30,873 nucleotides of DNA from JACCZR01 sp035296565. GTDB taxonomy: Bacteria > Actinomycetota > Thermoleophilia > Solirubrobacterales > Thermoleophilaceae. Position numbers and translations under genes: made by a program. The stretch lies in the NCBI GenBank assembly GCA_035296565.1, contig DATHAQ010000033.1, positions 1 through 30,873 on the forward strand. The letters run 5' to 3'. This document shows positions 25,845 to 30,873 of this stretch, piece by piece (position 1 is the first letter of the stretch; each line of letters begins with the position of its first letter). The notes under the pieces are model-generated. The model made no database searches. It saw nothing but the letters and a program-made list of their open reading frames with translations, and was not told where the DNA came from.

Positions 25845-25848
25845 TCTT
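25843..25848 (+). promoter_or_regulatory. Candidate -10 box, leaderless, pyrophosphatase gene
   Basis: TATCTT, seven bases before the GTG at 25856. It lies in the only A+T-rich patch of the 24 bp divergent spacer and is interleaved with the opposite-strand box. No ribosome site is present before the GTG. Confidence 0.45.
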
Positions 25849-25855
25849 GTGCCGC

Positions 25856-26356
25856 GTGAGCGAGGAGAGCCTCGACTGCATCGTCGAAATCCCGCAGGGA
25901 AGCCGCAACAAGTACGAGTGGGATCACGACAAGGAGAGGCTGAAGCTCGATCGCTTCCTGTTCGCGTCGGTGGTCTATCCGACCGATTACGGGTTCATTC
26001 CCGACACGCTGGGTCAGGACGACGACCCGCTCGACATCATGGTGTGCGTCTCGCACCCCACGTTCCCGGGCTGCCTGATAGAGGTCAAGCCGATCGCGCT
26101 GTTTCGGATGGAGGACGACGCCGGGATCGACGACAAGGTCCTCGCCGTCCCGCTCACGGATCCCGGCTGGAGTTACATGGAGCAGCTCGAGGACCTCCCC
26201 AAGCAGCTCAAGGACGAGATCTCACACTTCTTCTCGATCTACAAGGACCTCGAGCAGAAGAAGGTGACCGTGGACGGCTGGTACTCGCGCACGGACGCCT
26301 GGGAGGAGATCGCGGCCTCGCGCGAGCGCTTCCAAGAGCACGGCTACTCGGAATAG
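25856..26356 (+). CDS. ppa: Inorganic pyrophosphatase (family I)
   Basis: Soluble family I inorganic pyrophosphatase, hydrolysing PPi to two phosphates with magnesium, 166 residues, normal for bacteria. The signature DDDPLD is at 55-60 with the three metal-binding aspartates. Other active-site residues are visible: EIPQGSRNKYEWD (Lys19, Glu21), Tyr41 and Tyr45 in YPTDYG, the DDK near 92-94 and YKDLE (Tyr129, Lys130). The GTG at 25856 is chosen over an earlier ATG at 25826 because family proteins start just before CIVEIP and because the -10 box sits seven bases upstream. Confidence 0.94.
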   Translation: MSEESLDCIVEIPQGSRNKYEWDHDKERLKLDRFLFASVVYPTDYGFIPDTLGQDDDPLDIMVCVSHPTFPGCLIEVKPIALFRMEDDAGIDDKVLAVPLTDPGWSYMEQLEDLPKQLKDEISHFFSIYKDLEQKKVTVDGWYSRTDAWEEIAASRERFQEHGYSE

Positions 26357-26374
26357 CCGCCGAGCGCCGACCTC

Positions 26375-26380
26375 TAGGGT
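26375..26380 (+). promoter_or_regulatory. Possible -10 box upstream of uppP
   Basis: TAGGGT nine bases before the GTG at 26390 in the 33 bp spacer after the pyrophosphatase gene. The spacing is a little long for the leaderless pattern, so this is weak. Confidence 0.25.
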
Positions 26381-26389
26381 TCCGCCGCC

Positions 26390-27211
26390 GTGTCGTTGAT
26401 CGAGGCAATCGTCCTCGGCATCGTGCAGGGGCTCACCGAGTTCCTCCCGATCTCGAGCACCGCGCACCTCCGCATCGTCCCCGCCTTCATGGGGTGGGAG
26501 GACCCGGGCGCCGCCTTCACCGCCGTGACGCAGCTGGGCACGATGGCGGCCGTCGTCATCTACTTCCGCTCCGACCTCGTTCGCATCGGGCGCACCTGGC
26601 TGCGCTCGCTGCGCGACCCGCCGCTGCGCAAGGACCATGACGCGCGGCTGGGCTGGTACATCCTGCTCGGCACGATCCCGATCGGCATCTTCGGCCTTGT
26701 CTTCAAGGACCAGATCGAGACGGGCGCCCGCGACCTCTACCTGATCGGCACCACGCTGATCGTGCTCGGTCTGCTGCTGCTGGCCGCCGAGAGGGTGGGC
26801 CGGCGGACCCGCAAGATCGAGGACATCGGCGCCCGCGACGGCGTGGCGGTGGGCCTGGCCCAGGCCGCCGCCCTGGTCCCCGGCGTCTCGCGCTCGGGCG
26901 CGACGATCACCGCGGGGCTGTTCATGGGCCTTGACCGCACCGCGGCGGCGCGCTTCTCCTTCCTGCTCTCGATTCCCGCCGTGGTGCTTAGCGGCGTGCT
27001 CGAGCTGGGCACGATCCTGTCCGGCGACGAGCGCGACACGGGCGTCGGCGCGCTCGTGGTGGCCACGCTGCTGGCCTTCGTGGCCGGCTACGCGGCGATC
27101 GCGGGGCTGCTCCGCTTCCTGACCACGCACTCGACGGTGGTGTTCGTCGTCTACCGCGTGGTCCTGGGCGTAGTGGTGCTCGTGCTGACGGCCACTGGCG
27201 CCATCTCCTAG
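26390..27211 (+). CDS. uppP: Undecaprenyl-diphosphatase (UppP/BacA)
   Basis: Integral membrane phosphatase that recycles the lipid carrier undecaprenyl pyrophosphate for peptidoglycan and other envelope polymers, and gives bacitracin tolerance when abundant; 273 residues. The first signature QGLTEFLPISSTAHL (13-27) holds Glu17 and His26; the second, PGVSRSGAT (164-172), holds the catalytic Arg168. Seven or eight hydrophobic segments are visible. The start is GTG. Its neighbour upstream removes pyrophosphate and this one removes a pyrophosphate-linked phosphate; the adjacency is suggestive but may be chance. Confidence 0.94.
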   Translation: MSLIEAIVLGIVQGLTEFLPISSTAHLRIVPAFMGWEDPGAAFTAVTQLGTMAAVVIYFRSDLVRIGRTWLRSLRDPPLRKDHDARLGWYILLGTIPIGIFGLVFKDQIETGARDLYLIGTTLIVLGLLLLAAERVGRRTRKIEDIGARDGVAVGLAQAAALVPGVSRSGATITAGLFMGLDRTAAARFSFLLSIPAVVLSGVLELGTILSGDERDTGVGALVVATLLAFVAGYAAIAGLLRFLTTHSTVVFVVYRVVLGVVVLVLTATGAIS

Positions 27212-27214
27212 ATT
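27209..27214 (+). promoter_or_regulatory. Possible -10 box overlapping the uppP stop
   Basis: TAGATT starts on the TAG stop codon of uppP and lies six bases before the ATG at 27221. It resembles a leaderless promoter for the small membrane protein gene. Confidence 0.3.
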
Positions 27215-27220
27215 TGGCCT

Positions 27221-27580
27221 ATGCCGCTCTGGGGCAAGTTCGCGATCGTCCTGCTGATCGCTCTGGCTCTGACCGTGTTGCCCGGGGGGCGCGAGACGGT
27301 CAACGCGCTGCTCACGGTCCTCTCGGTCGCCTTCTTCGTGTTGATCGCCCTGCTGGGGGTGCGGCTGTTTCGCCAGAATCGCTCCACGATCGAGTCGCTG
27401 GAGCCCCGCGAGCGGCTGGTGCTCTACTCGTCGATCGGGCTGGCGCTGCTCACCTTCACTGCCACGAATCGCCTCTTCGACCAGGGCGGCGTCGGCGTCC
27501 TCGCCTGGCTGGCCCTGCTGGGGCTCGCCACCTACGGGATCTACTGGGTCTGGACGCAGTACCGGCGGTACGCGGTCTAG
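27221..27580 (+). CDS. Hypothetical multi-span membrane protein
   Basis: A 119-residue protein not recognised as a named family. Hydrophobic segments lie at about 5-20, 29-47, 68-82 and 91-111, separated by basic loops (LFRQNRS, EPRERLV), so three or four membrane helices are likely. It follows uppP by nine bases and may be expressed with it or from its own start-proximal -10 box. No enzymatic motif is visible. Confidence 0.7.
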   Translation: MPLWGKFAIVLLIALALTVLPGGRETVNALLTVLSVAFFVLIALLGVRLFRQNRSTIESLEPRERLVLYSSIGLALLTFTATNRLFDQGGVGVLAWLALLGLATYGIYWVWTQYRRYAV

Positions 27581-27654
27581 GCGGGCGTCCGCGGGTCGCG
27601 CCCCCCACCCCGCTTGCCGCTCGCGCCCGCTCCGCCGCTCGCGCCCGCCCCGGC

Positions 27655-27707
27655 GGAGCACGCTTGCCTTCCGAAAAAACGCTCAGCGCCCTGACGAATT
27701 TGTCGGA
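27655..27707 (+). repeat. 53 bp intergenic repeat, copy 1
   Basis: Begins GGAGCACGCTTGCC and contains an A-run, the core TCAGCGCCCTGA (27683-27694) and GAATTT, ending TCGGA. TCCGA before the A-run and the final TCGGA form an outer inverted repeat, so the unit could fold as a hairpin. It matches copy 2 at 48 of 53 positions. Confidence 0.8.
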
Positions 27708-27753
27708 CCCCGCTCCGCCGCTCGGGCCGGCTCGCCGCTCGCGACCGCCCCGG

Positions 27754-27806
27754 GGAGCACGCTTCCCTTCCACAAAAACGCTCAGCGGCCTGACGAATTT
27801 CTCGGA
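27754..27806 (+). repeat. 53 bp intergenic repeat, copy 2
   Basis: Same orientation, 99 bp after copy 1, with five substitutions and no gaps. The core is TCAGCGGCCTGA (27782-27793). The C-rich sequence before each copy is also similar (CGCCGCTCGCGMCCGCCCCGG), so the duplicated unit is probably about 75-100 bp. Confidence 0.8.
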
Positions 27807-27894
27807 CGGGTGCCCTGCTTCGCGCCGTCCGGCCCTCCGCCGCGCCGCGGGCTCCTCGTAGCACCCCGGACGCTGATCTTGTAACACCCACGCA

Positions 27895-28299
27895 TTGTCC
27901 CGTCACGCGGCTCGCGCGACCTTGCTTTGCGTGTCTCCGCGCCCCCGCATCAGCCACCGCCCCCGGGCAGCCGACCAGCGCGGCCAGGCCTCGGTCGAGC
28001 TGGTCGCCGCCGTGCCAGTGGTCCTGTTCGTGGGGCTCGCACTCTGGCAGGCCATCCTGGCCGGCCATGCGCTGTGGATGTGCGCGAATGCTGCGCGCGT
28101 CGCGGCTCGCGCGGACGTCGTCGACCGGGACCCCTCGAAGGCAGCGCGGAGTGCGCTGCCGCGCGCCCTGGAAAGTGGCCTGAGGGTGCAGCGCCGCGGC
28201 AGCCGCGTGCGGGTGGCGCTGCGAGTCCCGCTCGTGCTGCGCCGCGGGCGCTCGCCTCTGACGGTGGCCGCGAGCGCCTCTCTGAGGGGGTCGGAATGA
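27895..28299 (+). CDS. TadE-like pseudopilin
   Basis: TadE-family pilus assembly protein, up to 134 residues. The type III signal-like region RGQASVELVAAVPVVLFVGLALWQ (about 29-52) has the G/Q cleavage context and the glutamate in the sixth position typical of Tad pseudopilins, followed by one membrane helix and a basic extracellular domain. The TTG at 27895 gives an unusually long 30-residue leader; a GTG at 27931 is an alternative. It overlaps the next gene by ATGA. Expected role: minor component of a Flp/Tad-type surface fibre. Confidence 0.75.
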   Translation: MSRHAARATLLCVSPRPRISHRPRAADQRGQASVELVAAVPVVLFVGLALWQAILAGHALWMCANAARVAARADVVDRDPSKAARSALPRALESGLRVQRRGSRVRVALRVPLVLRRGRSPLTVAASASLRGSE

Positions 28300-28625
28300 G
28301 CAGCGAGCGCGGCCAGGCCAGCGTCGAGCTGCTGGGAGCCGTGCCGGCGCTGATGCTGGTCGGCTTCGTCCTCTTCCAGTTGCTGGCTGTGGGCTACTCG
28401 AGCGTTCTGGCGGGCTCGGCCGCCGAGGCTGGTGCACTGGCGATCGCCGGCGAACGCGATGGCCGTTCGGCGGTCCGCGAGGCCCTCCCCGGATGGTCGT
28501 CACGGCGGATGCGGGTCACGGTGGCCCGCGGCACGGTGCGGGTCCGCCTCGAGCCGCCCTCGGCGCTGCGAGCCGTCGGGCGTCACCTCGCCGTCAGCGC
28601 CGACGCGCGGGTGAAGGCGCCATGA
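28296..28625 (+). CDS. TadE-like pseudopilin, second copy
   Basis: A 109-residue paralogue of the preceding protein. ERGQASVELLGAVPALMLVGFVLFQ (4-28) has the same prepilin context immediately at the N-terminus, followed by a small extracytoplasmic part ending in basic strands (RMRVTVARGTVRVRLEPP). No cysteines. It overlaps both neighbours by ATGA, so the four genes 27895-30003 form one operon. Confidence 0.78.
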   Translation: MSSERGQASVELLGAVPALMLVGFVLFQLLAVGYSSVLAGSAAEAGALAIAGERDGRSAVREALPGWSSRRMRVTVARGTVRVRLEPPSALRAVGRHLAVSADARVKAP

Positions 28626-29368
28626 GCGCCCGGCCTGCGCCCGGCCGCGGTCTGGTCGCGACCGCGCTTGCGACGGCCGGCGCCTGGCTCCTCGAGCCGG
28701 CGGAGCCGCGCGGCGAGCCCGAACCGCCCGCCGAGCCCGAGCCTCCCGTCGCGGCGGGCCGGCGCCCCGTGGTCTCGGTGTTCGGCCTGGCTCCACGATG
28801 CGGCGCGACCACACTGGCGCGGGCCCTCGGCGCCGAGCTTGCGGGTCGCTCGGCCGATGGCGCCTGCGCCGTGTCGGGGGCAGGACCCGCCGGCGCCATA
28901 CCGCTGGGCACACCCGCCGCCGCGCGACTGGCTCGAGCCTTCGCCGAGCTCGCCCCGGGGCGCCCGCGGGCGAGCGGCCGGCTCTGCCTGCTCGAGGCCC
29001 ACGACCCGCTGGAGCTCGCCGAGCTGGCCCGCGGCCTCGCGCCGCTGGTGCTCGACGCCGGACGCGCGCCAGGAGGGGCACACGCGTCGGTGGCCGACCG
29101 CGTGGTGCTGGTCGCCGGACCCGGCGTCCAGCCCTCGCTGGCGCGGGCGGTGGCGGCGACGGTCGCTCGGGTCGCCCCACACCCGCTAGTGGTGCTCAAT
29201 CGCCCTCGCCGCTCGGGCGACGGAGCAGCGCGCTGGTCTGAGGAGACGGATCTCGTCCTGCCCGAGTCCCGCACCGCGGCGCAGCTGGCGATGGGGGGCC
29301 GCGAGCCCCGCGGCGCCTTGGGTCGCGCGGTCTCCGAGCTAGCCGACCTCTGCGAGGTGACCGCGTGA
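28622..29368 (+). CDS. Degenerate CpaE/MinD-like P-loop protein
   Basis: A 248-residue protein resembling the P-loop ATPase fold of CpaE/TadZ proteins that localise Tad pili. After a Pro/Glu-rich N-terminus (25-45), PVVSVFGLAPRCGATTLARALGAELA (49-74) lies where a deviant Walker A should be, but both lysines of KGGxGKTT are missing (PRCGATT). RVVLVAGPG and HPLVVLNRP near 160-200 match later strands of the fold. ATP hydrolysis is doubtful; a structural or regulatory role fits. The position between TadE- and TadG-like genes supports a pilus role. The call is by fold pattern and context. Confidence 0.6.
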   Translation: MSARPAPGRGLVATALATAGAWLLEPAEPRGEPEPPAEPEPPVAAGRRPVVSVFGLAPRCGATTLARALGAELAGRSADGACAVSGAGPAGAIPLGTPAAARLARAFAELAPGRPRASGRLCLLEAHDPLELAELARGLAPLVLDAGRAPGGAHASVADRVVLVAGPGVQPSLARAVAATVARVAPHPLVVLNRPRRSGDGAARWSEETDLVLPESRTAAQLAMGGREPRGALGRAVSELADLCEVTA

Positions 29369-30003
29369 GACGGCTGCGCGGTGAGCGCGGCCAGTCCTCT
29401 GTCCTGATGCTGGGGCTGGCCGGGGCGCTGCTGGCGGGGTTCCTCGTCCTCGCCTCCTTCGGCCAGGCCCTCGGCGCCAAGGGGCGCCACCAACGGGGCG
29501 CCGACCTCGCCGCGGTCTCCGCGGCGCGCGCCATGCGCGACGTCTACCCGCGCCTGTTCGAGCCCGCCGTGCTGGAGAACGGCGCCCCCAACCCCCGCCA
29601 CCTCTCCGAGGCCGCCTACCGCGCGCTGGCGCGAACGGCAGCGGTACGCGGCGCAGGGGCCAACGGCGTCGCGTTGCGCAGGTCGGATGTCGCCTTCCCC
29701 GGCGCCACCTTTGCGCCCACCCGGGTTACGGTGGCCGTCCGCGGCAGCAAGCGCGTGCGCATCGAGGGCGCGGGGAGCCGGGCGGTGCGCCGCGTGGAGG
29801 TGCGCGCCCGCGCTGAGGCCGAGCTCAGCCCCGCGGGGCCCGCGGGAATCCCCGGGATGGCCTCGGGCGGCGGCTACGAGGGCCCGCTCGCGTACCGCAA
29901 CGGCAAGCCCCTACGGACACTCGGATCAAGCTCTCTGAGCGAGTCCAGCGGCGTTGCGCCGAACCTTTCGGCCACCTCCGGGCGCGGCATCGGCAGGAGG
30001 TAG
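29365..30003 (+). pseudogene. TadG-like protein, 3' end probably replaced by element integration
   Basis: A 212-codon frame from GTG, overlapping the previous stop by GTGA. The N-terminus RGERGQSSVLMLGLAGALLAGFLVLASFGQALGAKGRHQRGADLAAVSAARA is that of TadG/Flp-associated (putative Flp pilus-assembly) proteins, given here in pieces: prepilin-like RGQSSVL (8-14), one helix (14-34), then QRGADLAAVSAAR (43-55). At about 170-184, GGYEGPLAY and NGKPLR resemble, from memory of related actinobacterial proteins, the linker leading into an M15/VanY-type peptidase domain. From about codon 184 the sequence is the complement of the recombinase gene and unlike protein of this family. I therefore read it as truncated by integration, with the rest beyond the window. 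Confidence 0.6.
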
Positions 30004-30873
30004 ATCAGGCGCTCGTCATGGCCGCGCGCCTTGACCTTGAACGGCGGTACATCGGGCTCGGGGACCTCGCGCGCGTGGTGGTCGCGTACCTCCGCTAGCG
30101 CGGCCACCGCGTCGTCCACATCGAAGGGCGGCGAGGTGACGGTCACGTACTCACGGGGATACTTGTGCTTTCGCGGTGGTATGGCGGGCTTGCCCTTGTT
30201 CGCGGTTCGCCGCGCGCGATCATGCTCCACGACCGCTTCCGCAAGCTGGCGGTTAGCGTCATCATCCACATCGGCGACAGGGACATCCACGGGACCGGTC
30301 AACACCTCGAAGCACTCGAACAGCCGCCCGATGGCGACCTGCTGGGCAGCGAGCGTCGGCGTGTCTGCGGCGGCCTCCTGCGCGGCGGCGCTCCGTATTG
30401 CTTCGACGGCCGCTGTTAGATCGCCGCTGGGCCGCTTCAAGTCTTGAGCTACCTGGCGGTAGTGCGCGGCCTTCGCCGCCGCTGTGGTCCGCTGTGCCTC
30501 AAGTTCGGCCTTGAACTCGCGCCACTCGGTCGGCCCGAACGGCGGCTCGTCTTCGAGCATGCGGCGCTTGCCGTTCCGTATCTCGCCGTCGATCTTGGTC
30601 ACCTCGCGCTCGGCCGCTGCCGCTACCTTGGCCGCTTCTTTCGCCGCGATCTCGGCCTCGCGTGAAATCTCGCCCTCGGCCATGCCCGGCGAGAGCACTT
30701 GCCCAGCGATGTAGTCCCGCACGCGGCCGTCGATCTCGGCGCGGGGGAGAGGCGGCATCGTGCAGTCCGTGGTCCGGTCGTCGCGGCCACGGCAGCGGTA
30801 GGTGTCGCGCCCGGACCGCGTGTCCTTGCGCGGGTACATCGTCGCGCCGCACTCGCATCGCAGGAGCCCGTCT
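29874..30873 (-). CDS. Large serine recombinase/integrase, C-terminal part (gene runs off the window)
   Basis: C-terminal 333 codons of a large serine recombinase that begins beyond the right edge, so the catalytic resolvase domain is not seen. The first visible residues GLLRCECGATMYPRK, with later YRCRGR and TDCTM, are the recombinase zinc beta-ribbon (four cysteines CxC...C...C). An Ala/Glu/Lys-rich coiled-coil follows (about AEGEISREAEIAAKEAAKV through QVAQDLKR), then the C-terminal DNA-binding region. The frame is open past the ATG at 30839, so that ATG is not the start. The last residues (LPLRYASGPS) are encoded by DNA that is the TadG-like gene on the other strand, so this end is probably a chimeric att junction. 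Such enzymes integrate phages and ICE-type elements. Confidence 0.85.
   Translation of the reverse strand, partial: DGLLRCECGATMYPRKDTRSGRDTYRCRGRDDRTTDCTMPPLPRAEIDGRVRDYIAGQVLSPGMAEGEISREAEIAAKEAAKVAAAAEREVTKIDGEIRNGKRRMLEDEPPFGPTEWREFKAELEAQRTTAAAKAAHYRQVAQDLKRPSGDLTAAVEAIRSAAAQEAAADTPTLAAQQVAIGRLFECFEVLTGPVDVPVADVDDDANRQLAEAVVEHDRARRTANKGKPAIPPRKHKYPREYVTVTSPPFDVDDAVAALAEVRDHHAREVPEPDVPPFKVKARGHDERLIYLLPMPRPEVAERFGATPLDSLRELDPSVRRGLPLRYASGPS
29895..29930. mobile_element. Probable attachment-site junction of the serine-recombinase element
   Basis: The TadG-like reading stops looking like host protein at about 29911-29916 and the recombinase reading stops looking like recombinase in the same place. 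The crossover should lie within this stretch. The exact two-base core cannot be fixed without the other end of the element. Confidence 0.4.

Larger units (their letters stand above)
27581..27894. other. Gene-free spacer with repeats
   Basis: No convincing gene in these 314 bases. It contains the two ~53 bp repeat copies described separately and a recurring 15-mer GCCGCTCGCGCCCGC at 27616-27630 and 27634-27648, with a one-base variant at 27734-27748. Long minus-strand frames here are low-complexity and repeat-derived. TAACAC at 27882-27887, seven bases before the TTG at 27895, is an imperfect -10 candidate. Confidence 0.6.

Noticed and set aside
27616..27806. Closely spaced repeats considered as a CRISPR array
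   Set aside because: Only two full copies, unit and spacer share sequence, no cas genes; they look like a tandem duplication of an intergenic element.
27577..28503. 308-codon minus-strand frame covering the repeat spacer
   Set aside because: Its apparent internal protein repeats come from the 53 bp DNA repeats, and it is antisense to both TadE-like genes.
30031..30447. 138-codon plus-strand frame to the right of the TadG-like gene
   Set aside because: Shadow of the serine recombinase coiled-coil region; Ser/Ala/Arg-rich with no domain.

Overview
The window is visibly very G+C-rich, its genes are packed with 1-4 base overlaps (ATGA, GTGA, TGATG), GTG and TTG starts are frequent, and several start codons sit about 7 bases after a TANNNT box, as in leaderless transcripts. 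Together with an actinobacterial-type six-gene mce cluster and a Tad-pilus-like pseudopilin operon, this suggests a high-GC actinobacterium. Thermoleophilia (Solirubrobacterales and relatives) is my best guess, by inference and not by a database match. I saw no rRNA, tRNA or CRISPR.

Layout. (1) 1-3979: the 3' end of a sugar-binding protein gene, two MalF/MalG-type permeases and a MalK/UgpC-type ATPase, a complete carbohydrate importer operon closest in style to trehalose/maltose systems. (2) 4070-12412: housekeeping and accessory enzymes on both strands: a phytoene-desaturase-like FAD oxidoreductase, a zinc-free MDR reductase coupled to a ParB/Srx-fold protein, a diacylglycerol-kinase-family lipid kinase, a D-2-hydroxyacid dehydrogenase, a YjbQ-family protein, an SDR, a GT4-like glycosyltransferase, and a YgjP-like zinc metallopeptidase. 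(3) 12428-14069 (minus): an ABC-2 exporter pair, divergent from the next block. (4) 14210-24849 (plus): nine overlapping or abutting genes: six MCE-domain proteins, two ferritin-like exported proteins and a cupredoxin lipoprotein. This is the most interesting block. No YrbE permease or Mkl-type ATPase is present beside it. (5) 24853-27580: a crotonase, a small membrane protein, inorganic pyrophosphatase, UppP/BacA and a four-helix-type membrane protein; the small membrane protein and pyrophosphatase diverge from interleaved promoters. (6) 27581-27894: a gene-free spacer with two ~53 bp repeat copies; a diverged relative lies at 4006-4043. (7) 27895-30003: two TadE-like pseudopilins, a degenerate CpaE/MinD-like P-loop protein and a TadG-like protein. 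(8) 29874 to the right edge (minus): the C-terminal part of a large serine recombinase whose end runs into the TadG-like gene, so a mobile element appears to have integrated there.

How parts may work together: the MCE proteins should form a cell-envelope lipid/hydrophobic-substrate conduit, and the co-transcribed ferritin-like and cupredoxin proteins suggest metal or redox chemistry on the outer face of the membrane. The Tad-like genes suggest surface pseudopili, and integration of a serine-recombinase element appears to have cut the last gene short.
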